In this document: in pieces, positions 43,107 through 52,542 of the stretch
How the letters are laid out: each line of letters starts with the position of its first letter
Position numbering within the stretch: position 1 is the stretch's first letter
Source: Litoreibacter meonggei
Lineage (GTDB): Bacteria > Pseudomonadota > Alphaproteobacteria > Rhodobacterales > Rhodobacteraceae
Direction of reading: 5' to 3'
NCBI RefSeq assembly: GCF_003663885.1
Contig: NZ_RCCE01000003.1
Coordinates: forward strand, 124,001 to 188,000
Length of the DNA stretch: 64,000 bases
Position numbers and translations under genes: made by a program
Notes under the pieces: generated by a model
The model's database searches: none
Told to the model about the DNA's origin: nothing
What the model saw: only the letters and a program-made list of their open reading frames with translations

Positions 43107-43745
43107 ATGCGCCGTTTCGCCGCCTCCATCGTTGGGCAATTGCTGATCTTCTTCGCGCAGTTCATCACCGCCGCGCGCGCCGACTGGCGCGGAATCGAGC
43201 CCGTTCGCCGTCAACGCATCTACTATGCCAACCATTCCTCCAATGCGGACCTGCCCCTGATCTGGACTGTGCTTCCCGCAGCTTTGCGCCGCGACACCCG
43301 TGCCGTGGCCGCTGCCGACTATTGGCTAAAAAACAAGCTGCGCGCCTTCATCGGCCGCGACGTGTTCCACGGCATCCTGATCGACCGCCGGGCCGAGCAC
43401 CGCACAGAGGACCCGATTGCCAAAATCGTCGAAGCCTTGGACGAGGGCGCGTCGATCATCATCTTCCCCGAAGGTGGCCGCAACCGAACCGAGGACCCGC
43501 TGATGCCGTTCAAGGCCGGCCTCTACAATATCGCCCGCCAACGCCCCGAGATTGATCTGGTCCCTTGCTGGATCGACAACATTTCCCACATCATGCCGAC
43601 GGGCGAGGTGATCCCCGTCCCGCTTGCCTGCACCGTCACCTTTGGGGCCCCCGTCCATGTGCGCGAAGAAGAGGCCAAAAACGCCTTCCTCAAACGCGCC
43701 TCCGACGCCTTGCGAGACCTGATCCCCGCGCGAGGGCATGCGTGA
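43107..43745 (+). CDS. plsC: 1-acyl-sn-glycerol-3-phosphate acyltransferase-like protein
   Basis: A 212-residue acyltransferase that makes phosphatidic acid from lysophosphatidate. The catalytic NHSSNAD (HxxxxD) motif and the glycerophosphate motif FPEGGRNRT are present. A GTG at 43080 is in frame, but the ATG at 43107 gives a standard N-terminus with a hydrophobic segment. It overlaps the cdsA-like gene by one base; the two catalyse consecutive steps of phospholipid synthesis. A second, unlinked plsC is likely elsewhere. Confidence 0.85.
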   Translation: MRRFAASIVGQLLIFFAQFITAARADWRGIEPVRRQRIYYANHSSNADLPLIWTVLPAALRRDTRAVAAADYWLKNKLRAFIGRDVFHGILIDRRAEHRTEDPIAKIVEALDEGASIIIFPEGGRNRTEDPLMPFKAGLYNIARQRPEIDLVPCWIDNISHIMPTGEVIPVPLACTVTFGAPVHVREEEAKNAFLKRASDALRDLIPARGHA

Positions 43746-44704
43746 TGGAAATGACCCAAACCAATTCCGACCTCCTATTCCTGCTGGCGGCCTGCTGCGG
43801 CCTCCTCGTCATCGCGACGCTGATCGGTGAAGTGCTGCGCGCGCGCCTGCACAAAACCCATGCGAACCTCACGGTGGAGACCTACCTGACGCGGGTCCAC
43901 AGCTGGTGGGGAATGGTGTTTCTGTTCTCCATCGCCTTGTTGCTCGGACCCGTGGGGATCATCACCCTATTCGCCTTTTGCTCACTCGCCGCCCTGCGCG
44001 AATTCCTGACGCTGACCACCAAAACAAACGCCGACCATTGGTCGTTGATCGCCAGCTTCTACCTGATCCTGCCGCTGCAATACGTGCTAATCTGGTGGGG
44101 CGCGGTCGGGCTGTTTTCAACGCTGATCCCGATCTACGCCTTCCTCCTGCTGCCCATCCTCAGCGTCCTGCGAGGCGGCGAAGGGGCCGACAAAAACTTC
44201 CTCGCCCGCATATCCGAAACCCAATGGGGCCTGATGATTTGCGTGTTCTGCGCCAGCTACATCCCCGCCTTGGTCACACTCGACATTCCCGACTACGGCG
44301 ACCGCGCACCGCTGCTCATCGCCTACTTGGTGTTTGTCATCCAGATGGGTGATCTGATGGAGTACTTCGCAGGCCGCCGCATCGGCAAACGCAAGGTGGC
44401 GCCAGCCGTTTCGCCAAAAACCCGTGAAGGCATTGCGTGTGGCGCAGCGCTCGCTGCGGGTCTCGGCCTGCTGCTCACATGGATGACGCCATTCTCGCCG
44501 CTCGCATCCATGGCGATGGCAGTGATGGCATACATGGTCGGCGTCGGTGGGTCTTTGGTTCTGGCGGCAATCAAGTCAGATCGCGGCATCAAGAACTGGG
44601 GCCACCTGATCCCCGGCCAAGGCGGTTTCGTCGATCAACTCGACTCAGTGGTCTTTGCCGCGCCAGTGTTTTTCCACGTCACGCGCCATTACTACGGAGG
44701 CTAG
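43745..44704 (+). CDS. cdsA: Phosphatidate cytidylyltransferase (CDP-diacylglycerol synthase)
   Basis: A 319-residue membrane protein with about eight hydrophobic segments and the CdsA signature region near the C-terminus (SDRGIKNWGHLIPGQGGFVDQLDSVVFA), though it deviates from the textbook pattern (GQGGFVDQLD instead of HGGxxDRxD). It makes CDP-diacylglycerol from phosphatidate and CTP. Start chosen at the ATG 43745, directly on the plsC stop. Its 3' end overlaps the convergent NDUFS4-like gene by four bases. Confidence 0.82.
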   Translation: MEMTQTNSDLLFLLAACCGLLVIATLIGEVLRARLHKTHANLTVETYLTRVHSWWGMVFLFSIALLLGPVGIITLFAFCSLAALREFLTLTTKTNADHWSLIASFYLILPLQYVLIWWGAVGLFSTLIPIYAFLLLPILSVLRGGEGADKNFLARISETQWGLMICVFCASYIPALVTLDIPDYGDRAPLLIAYLVFVIQMGDLMEYFAGRRIGKRKVAPAVSPKTREGIACGAALAAGLGLLLTWMTPFSPLASMAMAVMAYMVGVGGSLVLAAIKSDRGIKNWGHLIPGQGGFVDQLDSVVFAAPVFFHVTRHYYGG

Positions 44705-45012
44705 TGCGTCCAAACCCCACGGCGGTTCGTCGCGAAGTTCTCACCGTAGCCGCCCGGACGGATCACCGGTTTGCGTTTCTTGGGGTCAGTGACGACCGCG
44801 ACGATGCCCTTGTCTTTGGCATAATCCAACGCGGCTTCCTTGCTGTCGAAGGTCAGCTTCACCTGCGCTTGCGTGTCAGCCGACGACGTCCAGCCCATCA
44901 ACGGGTCCACTTCACGGGCCGTTTCGTTCACGAACTCCAAAACCCAATTTTTGGTCTTGGCCGTGCCCGATTGCATGGCGGTTCTGGTTGGCTGGTAAAT
45001 GCGTGCGCGCAT
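44701..45012 (-). CDS. Complex I NDUFS4-like (ETC complex I subunit conserved region) protein
   Basis: A 103-residue protein: [27 protein letters not shown], then [18 protein letters not shown] and [16 protein letters not shown], and a C-terminal [19 protein letters not shown]. This is the NDUFS4 fold, an accessory subunit of complex I in alphaproteobacteria and mitochondria. Start at 45012 has GGAGAAAATCCC upstream; the longer frame extends into uvrB on the other strand and is not used. Divergent from uvrB. Confidence 0.88.
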   Translation of the reverse strand: MRARIYQPTRTAMQSGTAKTKNWVLEFVNETAREVDPLMGWTSSADTQAQVKLTFDSKEAALDYAKDKGIVAVVTDPKKRKPVIRPGGYGENFATNRRGVWTH

Positions 45013-45142
45013 GGGATTTTCTCCAAAAACTCTATGTATATATCGCGCTCCTGACACCCTATGGCAAGAGCACAAAACAGCACGGGTTGAAGCTGCTGCC
45101 AAAAGCATCATCTTAGGGGCAACCTCCGAGGAATCGCGCGAC

Positions 45143-47362
45143 ATGCACAGCAACTCCCCTGAATCTATGCCCCAACAGCTTCCGATCCTGTCCAATCCGG
45201 CACCGGACGTGAAAACCCGTGGAAAGCTGGAAGGCGGAATCAAATTCCGGCTGGAAACGGAATTCGAGCCCGCCGGTGACCAGCCGACGGCGATCCGCGA
45301 GCTGAAAGCGGGTATATTAAGCGGCGACCGCGACCAAGTCCTCCTTGGGGCCACAGGTACCGGCAAAACCTTTACGATGGCTAAACTCATCGAAGAAACC
45401 AACCGCCCCGCGATTATCCTTGCCCCGAACAAGACCCTCGCGGCGCAGCTCTACGGCGAGTTCAAAGGCTTCTTCCCCGATAATGCCGTCGAGTATTTCG
45501 TCAGCTACTACGACTACTACCAGCCCGAGGCCTATGTCGCCCGCTCGGATACTTTCATCGAGAAGGAATCGCAGATCAACGAGCAGATCGACCGTATGCG
45601 CCACTCCGCCACCCGCGCGCTGTTGGAGCGTGACGACGTGATCATCGTCGCCTCGGTCTCGTGCATCTACGGCATCGGCTCCGTCGAGACATACGGCGCG
45701 ATGACCCAAGACCTGCATGTCGGCCAGGAATACGACCAACGCAAAGTCATGGCCGACCTGATCGCGCAGGCCTACAAACGCAACGACCAAGCCTTCCAGC
45801 GCGGCACCTTCCGCGTGCGCGGCGACTCTTTGGAAATCTGGCCCGCCCACCTAGATGATCGCGCATGGCGGCTGTCCTTCTTCGGCGAGGATCTGGAAAC
45901 CATCGCCGAATTCGACCCGCTCACCGGCACCAAAACCGACACTTTCGACCGCGTGCGCATCTACGCCAACTCCCACTACGTCACGCCGCGCCCCACGATG
46001 CAGCAAGCCATTAAAGGCATCAAAAACGAGCTGGCAATCCGCCTGCCGCAGCTGACAGGCGAAGGCAAACTGCTGGAAGCCCAGCGGCTGGAGCAGCGGG
46101 TCAATTTCGACCTCGAAATGCTGGAAGCCACAGGCGTGTGCAACGGGATCGAGAATTATTCGCGCTACCTCACGGGCCGCGCTCCGGGGGAGCCGCCCCC
46201 CACCCTGTTCGAGTTCATCCCCGACAACGCCATTGTGTTCGCCGACGAGTCCCACGTCTCCGTCCCGCAAATCGGCGGCATGTACAAAGGCGACTACCGG
46301 CGCAAATTCACGCTGGCCGAACACGGCTTCCGCCTGCCCTCCTGCATGGACAACCGCCCGCTGAAATTCGAGGAATGGGACGCCATGCGCCCGCAATCCG
46401 TCTTCGTCTCTGCCACGCCCGCCGCGTGGGAGATCGAGCAATCCGGCGGCGTTTTCGTCGAGCAGGTGATCCGCCCCACGGGCTTGCTGGACCCGATGAT
46501 CGAAATCCGGCCCGTCGAGACGCAAGTCGACGACGTCATGGACGAAATCCGCCGTGTGACCGCCAAGGGCATGCGCACGCTGGTCACCACCCTGACCAAA
46601 CGCATGGCCGAAGACCTGACCGAATTCCTGCATGAAAACGGCATCAAGGTCCGCTACATGCACTCCGATATCGACACGATCGAGCGGATCGAAATCCTGC
46701 GCGACTTGCGCCTCGGTGCCTTCGACGTGCTTATTGGCATCAACCTGCTGCGCGAGGGGCTCGACATCCCCGAATGTGGCCTCGTCGCAATCCTTGACGC
46801 CGACAAGGAGGGCTTCCTGCGCTCGGAGACGTCTCTCATCCAAACCATCGGCCGCGCCGCGCGCAACGCCGACGGCCGCGTGATCATGTATGCCGATCGC
46901 ATCACCGGCAGCATGGAGCGCGCCATGGGCGAAACCGACCGCCGCCGCGCCAAGCAGATCGCCTATAACGAGAAACATGGCATCACGCCCGCCACCGTGA
47001 AAAAAAACGTCGAGGACATCCTCGCCGGTCTCTACAAAGGCGACGTCGACATGAACCGCGTCACCGCCACCATCGACGCCCCCGCCGGTGCCAACCTGCA
47101 AGCCGTCCTCGACGGCCTGCGCACCGACATGCGCAAGGCCGCCGAGAACCTGGAGTTCGAAGAGGCCGCCCGCCTGCGCGACGAGGTAAAACGGCTGGAA
47201 ACGGTCGATCTGGTGATCTCCGACGACCCGCTGGCACGCCAGTATGCGGTGGAGAAAGCCGTGAGTGACGGTCAGAAAATGAGCGGTCGGTCAACGGCTG
47301 GCAGGCCGGGGCAACGAGGTGGTGTTAAGAGACGGGGGGGTAAATTTTCGGACTACTCCTAA
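45143..47362 (+). CDS. uvrB: Excinuclease ABC subunit B
   Basis: A 739-residue DNA repair helicase. Walker A is [14 protein letters not shown], the beta-hairpin region [17 protein letters not shown] grips damaged DNA, helicase motif VI is [10 protein letters not shown], and the C-terminal UVR motif ([18 protein letters not shown]) binds UvrC. The N-terminal 45 residues before the core are rich in Pro and Ser and variable. The ATG at 45143 is chosen because GAGGAA precedes it; an open frame upstream overlaps the NDUFS4-like gene. It loads at lesions with UvrA. Confidence 0.97.
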   Translation: MHSNSPESMPQQLPILSNPAPDVKTRGKLEGGIKFRLETEFEPAGDQPTAIRELKAGILSGDRDQVLLGATGTGKTFTMAKLIEETNRPAIILAPNKTLAAQLYGEFKGFFPDNAVEYFVSYYDYYQPEAYVARSDTFIEKESQINEQIDRMRHSATRALLERDDVIIVASVSCIYGIGSVETYGAMTQDLHVGQEYDQRKVMADLIAQAYKRNDQAFQRGTFRVRGDSLEIWPAHLDDRAWRLSFFGEDLETIAEFDPLTGTKTDTFDRVRIYANSHYVTPRPTMQQAIKGIKNELAIRLPQLTGEGKLLEAQRLEQRVNFDLEMLEATGVCNGIENYSRYLTGRAPGEPPPTLFEFIPDNAIVFADESHVSVPQIGGMYKGDYRRKFTLAEHGFRLPSCMDNRPLKFEEWDAMRPQSVFVSATPAAWEIEQSGGVFVEQVIRPTGLLDPMIEIRPVETQVDDVMDEIRRVTAKGMRTLVTTLTKRMAEDLTEFLHENGIKVRYMHSDIDTIERIEILRDLRLGAFDVLIGINLLREGLDIPECGLVAILDADKEGFLRSETSLIQTIGRAARNADGRVIMYADRITGSMERAMGETDRRRAKQIAYNEKHGITPATVKKNVEDILAGLYKGDVDMNRVTATIDAPAGANLQAVLDGLRTDMRKAAENLEFEEAARLRDEVKRLETVDLVISDDPLARQYAVEKAVSDGQKMSGRSTAGRPGQRGGVKRRGGKFSDYS

Positions 47363-47425
47363 AGTTCAAATTTCTAGATTTGAGAGATTTATGTTAGTAT
47401 GTATTTTTGTGGGGTTTTTTTGGGG

Positions 47426-48088
47426 ATGGCGAACGAAAACTCTTGGTTAAGCGACCTGCTTGGCAATCTGCCAAAAATACTACAAACATTGCCTCAAAAT
47501 ACTGCTGGGATAGTTTCGATGTCCCTGTTTTTTCTGTTTTTTCTCGGTTTGGTTTTCTTTTGGAATTCAGATGCAAAAGTCAAACTAACCGCATTTGTGC
47601 TTATGATATTATCCGGAGCCGCGGTAGGCTACACCGCGTATTCACTTACAATAGTAAGTTCAATCACTGGAGGGGGGGGCAGTCTCAAACTTCCTTCTGA
47701 TGCCAGATTTGGTTTCCTCAAAGGGGATCGAAATGTCCTAATTTTTGACGCTAGTAGTGACAAAAAGAAAGCCAAGGAACTCGCCAAGGCAATTATCGAT
47801 GAGTCGAGCATTTCCAGCGTCGATATTTTAATCGCTTGGAAAGGCGAGTGGGCCATGGACCACACCAGAATTTACTATCAAGGGGAAGACGAAAACGAGA
47901 GTCAGGCGTATGAGATTGCTTCATCGCTCCACGGGACGCAGTTTGTGATCGACTACGAAAAACAACTTGATTTTCAGGACCCAGCCTTCTGGCCAGACAA
48001 ATCGGAGGGCGATTTCACTAGGATGGTGGGTTTCAACGAAGATAGGGATCTCGTAATTTTTGCCGGAAATGACATTAATCTAAAATAG
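47426..48088 (+). CDS. Hypothetical membrane protein, low GC
   Basis: A 220-residue protein that I do not recognise. Two hydrophobic segments (GIVSMSLFFLFFLGLVFF and LTAFVLMILSGAAVGYTAYSL) near the N-terminus are followed by a soluble domain with FGFLKGDRNVLIFDASSDKKKAKELAKAI and VDILIAWKGEWAMDHTRIYYQ. Base composition is visibly lower in GC than the flanking genes, as expected for acquired DNA. Start is uncertain: ATG at 47399 or at 47426, with only a poly-G/T sequence in front. It lies 63 bases after the uvrB stop. Confidence 0.6.
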   Translation: MANENSWLSDLLGNLPKILQTLPQNTAGIVSMSLFFLFFLGLVFFWNSDAKVKLTAFVLMILSGAAVGYTAYSLTIVSSITGGGGSLKLPSDARFGFLKGDRNVLIFDASSDKKKAKELAKAIIDESSISSVDILIAWKGEWAMDHTRIYYQGEDENESQAYEIASSLHGTQFVIDYEKQLDFQDPAFWPDKSEGDFTRMVGFNEDRDLVIFAGNDINLK

Positions 48089-48097
48089 CAAGCTTAG

Positions 48098-48116
48098 GAT
48101 GGGCGCCGCACCCATC
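48098..48116 (+). other. Short hairpin after the low-GC gene
   Basis: GATGGG (48098-48103) and CCCATC (48111-48116) could form a six-base-pair stem. No T run follows, so it is weak as a terminator. Confidence 0.3.
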
Positions 48117-48121
48117 ACCCT

Positions 48122-48262
48122 CTCACGCAAACGTTTCTGCCAACTTATTCATTACCCGCTCAAAGCACTCGTAAATACCGCAGATCAACGGGTTGCGATT
48201 GTGCGCATCTCGTCGGGGCGAACCGTTGTCTGAAAATCCTCGTGTCTCCTCCATTGGGAACA
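48122..48262 (-). pseudogene. Remnant of a monooxygenase-like gene (decayed paralogue of 48733-49053)
   Basis: The minus strand here encodes a broken copy of the C-terminal part of the neighbouring antibiotic-biosynthesis-monooxygenase-like gene. Matching pieces are SQWRRHEDFQ against SQWARREDFQ and, after a frameshift, GIYECFERVM against GLCKSFEPVM. Several in-frame stops follow. No start or complete frame is left, so it cannot be expressed as a normal protein. Confidence 0.65.
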
Positions 48263-48378
48263 GCAGCCACAGGGCTGGGTTCACCCCTCACACATTCCTC
48301 ACGCGCCGTAACCGACCAAATCAGCTACACTCCCTGACATATTAACAAGTTCCTTTGTCAGCCCACGGGGGTGCCCCG

Positions 48379-48717
48379 ATGCTCAATATTGCTCTTGGAT
48401 ACGGATTTTGCCTGCTCACCGCGTTGATCGTCATCACTGGTGACTACCTGCTGAAAGTCGCCGCGGACGGCGGCATGGCCCTCAACTCGCGCCACGTGAT
48501 TGCAGGCGGCCTGCTCTACGCCTTTTCCGCCATCATGTGGTATTTCGCCATGCGGTATATGACCTTGGCACAGGCGGGCGTGGTGTTCTCGATGCTCACC
48601 CTGCTGGCTTTGTGCCTGATCGGATACTACGCCTTCGGGGAGCGGTTCTATTTGCGTGAATACGCCGGTGTCGGCTGCGCCTTGGCAGCCATGGTTCTAC
48701 TGGTGCGCGTCACCTGA
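48379..48717 (+). CDS. Small EamA/SMR-like membrane transporter protein
   Basis: A 112-residue protein with four predicted membrane helices (ALGYGFCLLTALIVITGDYLLK, HVIAGGLLYAFSAIMWYFAM, GVVFSMLTLLALCLIGYYAF, YAGVGCALAAMVLLV). The size fits small multidrug-resistance proteins or half-size EamA (DMT) transporters, which act as dimers. No conserved Glu in the first helix is clear, so substrate is unknown. The ATG at 48379 follows GGGGG; a TTG at 48355 is in frame but less likely. Confidence 0.72.
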   Translation: MLNIALGYGFCLLTALIVITGDYLLKVAADGGMALNSRHVIAGGLLYAFSAIMWYFAMRYMTLAQAGVVFSMLTLLALCLIGYYAFGERFYLREYAGVGCALAAMVLLVRVT

Positions 48718-48732
48718 GGGGTAAAGAGACGC

Positions 48733-49053
48733 TCACCCGAACCCCTCCACCACATCATACATCACCGGCTCAAAGCTCTTGCACAGCCCGCTGATCACAC
48801 GGTTGCGCTTGCGCATCTCGTCGGTCCTCAGCATCGCCTGAAAATCCTCGCGCCGCGCCCATTGGGAGTAGTTGGCGATCCGCGTTTGCGCGTCGTTCAC
48901 ATGCAAGGCGGCGGAAATGAACCCCTCCTGCTTCGAGATAAATTCCGCATAGGCCAAGGTCAGCTCGTCCAGCAAATCCTGACACGTCCCCGGCGTCATC
49001 TCGAAGGTGGTGATCACCGTCTGGCATTGCGATTGTTTTGAGATTACAGTCAT
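48733..49053 (-). CDS. Antibiotic biosynthesis monooxygenase-like (ABM domain) protein
   Basis: A 106-residue protein with a dimeric alpha-beta barrel of the ABM type: VITTFEMTPGTCQDLLDEL, EFISKQEGFISAALHVN, RIANYSQWARREDFQAML. The family includes heme-degrading and quinone-forming enzymes and many of unknown role, so the name is domain-based only. Start at 49053 follows GGAGGG. A decayed copy of its 3' half lies 0.5 kb away at 48122-48262. Confidence 0.78.
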   Translation of the reverse strand: MTVISKQSQCQTVITTFEMTPGTCQDLLDELTLAYAEFISKQEGFISAALHVNDAQTRIANYSQWARREDFQAMLRTDEMRKRNRVISGLCKSFEPVMYDVVEGFG

Positions 49054-49150
49054 TAAATGGCCCTCCTGCAATTAAGTCTAACATATCAATTTCCAGATTG
49101 GAGCGGTGCTTTTAACGAAGCCGCAACCCGAATCCGCACAGCATCGGGGG

Positions 49151-49480
49151 ATGACAGACCGCACAACAGACCCGCTGGCCCTGCGCCACGGCCCGCTGAT
49201 CGCCCAAATCTGGGACCAGATCGCGGAAGCCCGCAACGCAGCACGCCAAAACCCGACCCAAAACCGCGCCGCCTTCTGGCTGCGCCGCATCCGCCATCTG
49301 CGACGGCAGGTTCTGACAGCCCATAAACTTGAATTGACGCGGCATGATGCCTCCACACCCGCCATCGACGGCTGGTTTCACCCCGTAACCTCGACACTAG
49401 ACCGTGCCGAGGCTCATTTTGCGGCTCACCTCGCGGCGAACACGCTGGCCCAAAACGAGAAAACCGCCGCAGCCAGATGA
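49151..49480 (+). CDS. Hypothetical protein
   Basis: A 109-residue protein, positively charged, with RAAFWLRRIRHLRRQVLTAHKLELTRH in the middle and an Ala-rich C-terminus. No domain recognised. The ATG at 49151 is directly preceded by GGGGG, a poor but possible ribosome site. Codon positions look like those of real GC-rich genes, and it fills the gap between the ABM and universal stress genes, but it could be chance. Confidence 0.42.
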   Translation: MTDRTTDPLALRHGPLIAQIWDQIAEARNAARQNPTQNRAAFWLRRIRHLRRQVLTAHKLELTRHDASTPAIDGWFHPVTSTLDRAEAHFAAHLAANTLAQNEKTAAAR

Positions 49481-49511
49481 CTGCGGCAGCAAATATTATA
49501 TGTGATCGCCG

Positions 49512-49919
49512 TTAACGCACCACATGCACGGCGCACTGGGCATACCGCACCACCCGCGCAGCCGTACCACCAAGGAAGTAGTCCTGCACACCGGGTTTGT
49601 GCGACGACACGATGATGCAATCATTGCCATGCGTGTCGGCCCATTCCAGAATGGTCCGGGCCGAGTGCCCCGTGACCACCATGGCCTCCCCGCCGGGAAC
49701 CATGCCAGCGATCTCGTCAAGGCGAGCTTTCACGTCCTCGCGACTCTTCTCGATAAAGTCCCCCGAAACATATCGGGACGCATAACTCGGTAGCTCCTCG
49801 ATAACGTGCAAAATGGTGACCCGCGCGTCGTCTGCAGAAATGGCTTTCGCCACTTCAAGTGCTGCGTCAGGCGTGTTGTCAGGGTCGAACACAACGGGGA
49901 CAAGGATTCTGGAATACAT
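49512..49919 (-). CDS. Universal stress protein (UspA family)
   Basis: A 135-residue UspA-fold protein: start RILVPVVFDPDNTPDAALEVAKAI, strand ARVTILHVIEELP, and the C-terminal nucleotide loop CIIVSSHKPGVQDYFLGGTAARVVRYAQCAVHVVR, which has the G-x2-G-x9-G-like ATP-binding pattern in altered form. The start at 49919 follows AGGAGAAG. An exact FNR-type box at 49974-49987 suggests induction under low oxygen, as for several bacterial usp genes. Confidence 0.9.
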   Translation of the reverse strand: MYSRILVPVVFDPDNTPDAALEVAKAISADDARVTILHVIEELPSYASRYVSGDFIEKSREDVKARLDEIAGMVPGGEAMVVTGHSARTILEWADTHGNDCIIVSSHKPGVQDYFLGGTAARVVRYAQCAVHVVR

Positions 49920-49973
49920 GGGGCTTCTCCTATTATTTGCCTGACTTTTACCGCTGAACCTTGGTCGCGCGCC

Positions 49974-49987
49974 TTGATCCACGTCAA
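49974..49987 (-). promoter_or_regulatory. FNR/NnrR-type box of the universal stress protein gene
   Basis: TTGAT-CCAC-GTCAA, an exact match to TTGAT-N4-RTCAA. A transcription start 41.5 bases away would fall near 49939, 20 bases before the ATG, with TAAAAG (49950-49945) as the -10 element. Confidence 0.7.
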
Positions 49988-50055
49988 GCAGACCTTCCAG
50001 AGAAGGGGCTGGCCGAATGATTGTTAGCATCTTCGGCCAGCCACCATACTCGCCC

Positions 50056-52347
50056 CTAGTACGGGTTATCGACCCGCGCAGTAACGTTCACTTTACCCTT
50101 CACAGCCGTTCCCCAGATAATGTCAACGGTGCCACCGCCAACCCCCTCGTTAGGATCGGTGTAATGCGTCACGAACTGTTTCACGTTATTTGCATTGCGA
50201 AGCGCCCCCACCGGCGTCACATCCGTCACATTCCGCGCGCGCCCTCCAAACGGAAGCCAGTCGGAAAAATCACAACTCCAGGTTTCAACAGGGCTACTTT
50301 CACTAAAGGACAGCATCACCGGGCTTTGCGTCCACTGGTTGATCGCGTGATACGTATTGCCCGACCAATTGATATTGCGGAAGCGACTGGTGTCTAACGA
50401 AGCAACACTGCCATCCATCTTGTCCACGCGGTCGATATTCCCATTGGTCACCTTGAACGTGTTTCCAGATACGTTCAGCCCGTTGATGAAATGGCCCGTT
50501 CCGTAAGGCTTGATAACGATGAAGCGAAAATACGACGCAGCTCCGATCGCCGTGAAGATGTTGCCCACAATCGACAGTGCCCCAAAGCTCAGCTCGCTGG
50601 AAAAATTCGGCAACGCGTCGTGCTCGTTGTTCCACTCAATGTAGTTGTTGTCGCTGTAATTGCCGTTGATGACAATTTTGGAAGACGGCTTCGTCAGGAT
50701 CAGCCCCGCCACGCGCGGGGCGCCGTTCAGGTTGTCCCCGTGGAACCAATGATTGCCCAGGATCATATGGCCCGACCCGTGAATTACCGCAAACGCGCCC
50801 ATCCTGATGCATCGGTTGTCGCGGATCTTCGCGTCATTCGCGTTGATATTGAAGCCGATCGACGTGCGCGCCGTCGCCGCCAGCGATTGCTCGTTGGAAA
50901 TGAACTGACAGCGGTCAATCATCATCCCCTGACACGCCAACCCGATGGACGTCACCGCACGGTCCAGCGGCTGGTTAAAGAAGCAGTCACGCAGGTGCCA
51001 GATCAACCCGGCAGGCGGCAACATCACACAGCTGGCCACGCCGTCCGCCTTCAGATCGACATCCGCGATGTTGAACTGCGACAGCTTCTGGAACCCGCTA
51101 AAGTCCAACATGTAGCGGAAGCGCTTGAAACTATAGGATTGCGTCCCCACCGCATCATAAAGCTGCTGGCTAAGGGTCAATGTCTGGGCGCCGACATTCT
51201 TGCTGGTCACATAGACCTCGCGCCCGACACCATTTCCGCTGACCAGACTGCCAATCTCGATATTGGCGACATTGGTCACGTTGCTCAGCCGGTAGGGCTG
51301 GGACGTGGAATAGGTGCCGCTCGACGTCGCCGTACCCGTGGTCCACGCCGGATCGCTGATCGCGTCAAGCTGGCCATTGCGGATCACCCGCCGCGACGTG
51401 AAAGACGACACATCAGGCACCGCAGCGCGCATATCCACCGGCCCACGCAACCCGATGGAGCGTCCGCACAGGTCAAGACTGTCATGGCTCGACTGCTTCA
51501 AAAGCGCCTGGAACGCCTTGCGAAACGCCAGTTCTTCATCCCCGAAGGCCGCAGCATAATGGTCGAAGTCGAAATTCTGCGACAGGGCCAGATACTTGTC
51601 GGTCGGCATCGTCACCGTGCCTTGGAACCGGACGCGGTTGTCAAACGTCACATTGCCCGCCAAGTGGAAAACCCCGTCAGACACCAGCACCTCGCGCCCG
51701 TCGGCAGCCGCGTCAGCGGCCTCGAAGGCGTCGGTGTTGTCCGTGGTCCCGTCACCCACAGCGCCGAAGTCTTTGACATCGACCCAATCCATCATAGTGC
51801 GCAGGAAGGCTCCCGTGACATCCTCGATTTGCACATCATCAATGCGAACCACGCCGCCATTCGGGCCCGCCAGATCAATGCCGAAATGCCCGTAAAGCGC
51901 GTCACGCCCCCAGCTCAGATCGACACCATTGCGCGCACCACCGCCTACAATTGCGGTGACTTCGACCACATTCCCGTAACTGGTCAGCGCCACGCCCGGC
52001 CCCTGCGTCTGCACGCCAGTGATTGCAGTACCGCCCGCACCACCGGCGAAGGCACCCACCCGCACCGTTGGCAAATTGCCCGATATCGCCTTGATCCGCA
52101 CCTTGATCTGCAAATAGCAGCCCGGCAGCAATGGCGTCTCGCCCATGTAGCGCAGGCGCTGCGTGTTCTCGGTTTTCAAAACCTCAAGACAGCCACCAAA
52201 ATCCTGATCCGCAGGGACAAAGGCCGCCGTGGCATAGCCGTCATATGTCGCGGTTCCCGGCGTCCCGTCACCGCGAGACCACACGTCCAGACCGTTTGCA
52301 AATGGGGGCGGCGTCAACACCAGCCCGTCAGTAATCGCCTTGTTCAT
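50056..52347 (-). CDS. Large right-handed beta-helix protein (pectate lyase 3/GH28-related)
   Basis: A 763-residue protein. Residues 1-190 form a beta-sandwich-like carbohydrate-binding-type region (GGCLEVLKTENTQRLRYMGE, GNVVEVTAIVGGG). A pectate-lyase-3 motif follows (VKDFGAVGDGTTDNTDAFEAADAA), then a long parallel beta-helix with repeated Asn and hydrophobic positions up to residue 740. Similar architectures occur in phage tail spikes and surface polysaccharide-degrading enzymes. There is no signal peptide at the chosen start. It stands alone between housekeeping genes; its enzyme activity is not certain. Confidence 0.78.
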   Translation of the reverse strand: MNKAITDGLVLTPPPFANGLDVWSRGDGTPGTATYDGYATAAFVPADQDFGGCLEVLKTENTQRLRYMGETPLLPGCYLQIKVRIKAISGNLPTVRVGAFAGGAGGTAITGVQTQGPGVALTSYGNVVEVTAIVGGGARNGVDLSWGRDALYGHFGIDLAGPNGGVVRIDDVQIEDVTGAFLRTMMDWVDVKDFGAVGDGTTDNTDAFEAADAAADGREVLVSDGVFHLAGNVTFDNRVRFQGTVTMPTDKYLALSQNFDFDHYAAAFGDEELAFRKAFQALLKQSSHDSLDLCGRSIGLRGPVDMRAAVPDVSSFTSRRVIRNGQLDAISDPAWTTGTATSSGTYSTSQPYRLSNVTNVANIEIGSLVSGNGVGREVYVTSKNVGAQTLTLSQQLYDAVGTQSYSFKRFRYMLDFSGFQKLSQFNIADVDLKADGVASCVMLPPAGLIWHLRDCFFNQPLDRAVTSIGLACQGMMIDRCQFISNEQSLAATARTSIGFNINANDAKIRDNRCIRMGAFAVIHGSGHMILGNHWFHGDNLNGAPRVAGLILTKPSSKIVINGNYSDNNYIEWNNEHDALPNFSSELSFGALSIVGNIFTAIGAASYFRFIVIKPYGTGHFINGLNVSGNTFKVTNGNIDRVDKMDGSVASLDTSRFRNINWSGNTYHAINQWTQSPVMLSFSESSPVETWSCDFSDWLPFGGRARNVTDVTPVGALRNANNVKQFVTHYTDPNEGVGGGTVDIIWGTAVKGKVNVTARVDNPY

Positions 52348-52542
52348 CGGTAGCCCTTTTCAACTTGGTTGGAACGGGCGTGTCGGACAAATAGGCGCGC
52401 AAGGCACAGGCCAAGCGCCCCTTTGGCAGGGGGTATTAGATTTGCTCTGAATTGGAAGTATCGGACACGCCGTCCTGACGTGGGCGGTTTAACTCCGAAC
52501 AGTTAAGGCTGGCTTAAAAAGCACCGTGCGCAGGTCGGGCGA

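Noticed and set aside
45851-47101. Minus-strand open frame of 416 codons inside uvrB
   Set aside because: Shadow of uvrB with repetitive Gly/Val/Asp composition.
50491-52353. 620-codon plus-strand open frame opposite the beta-helix gene
   Set aside because: Arg/His-rich shadow frame with no recognisable domain; the minus strand carries a coherent pectate-lyase-type protein.
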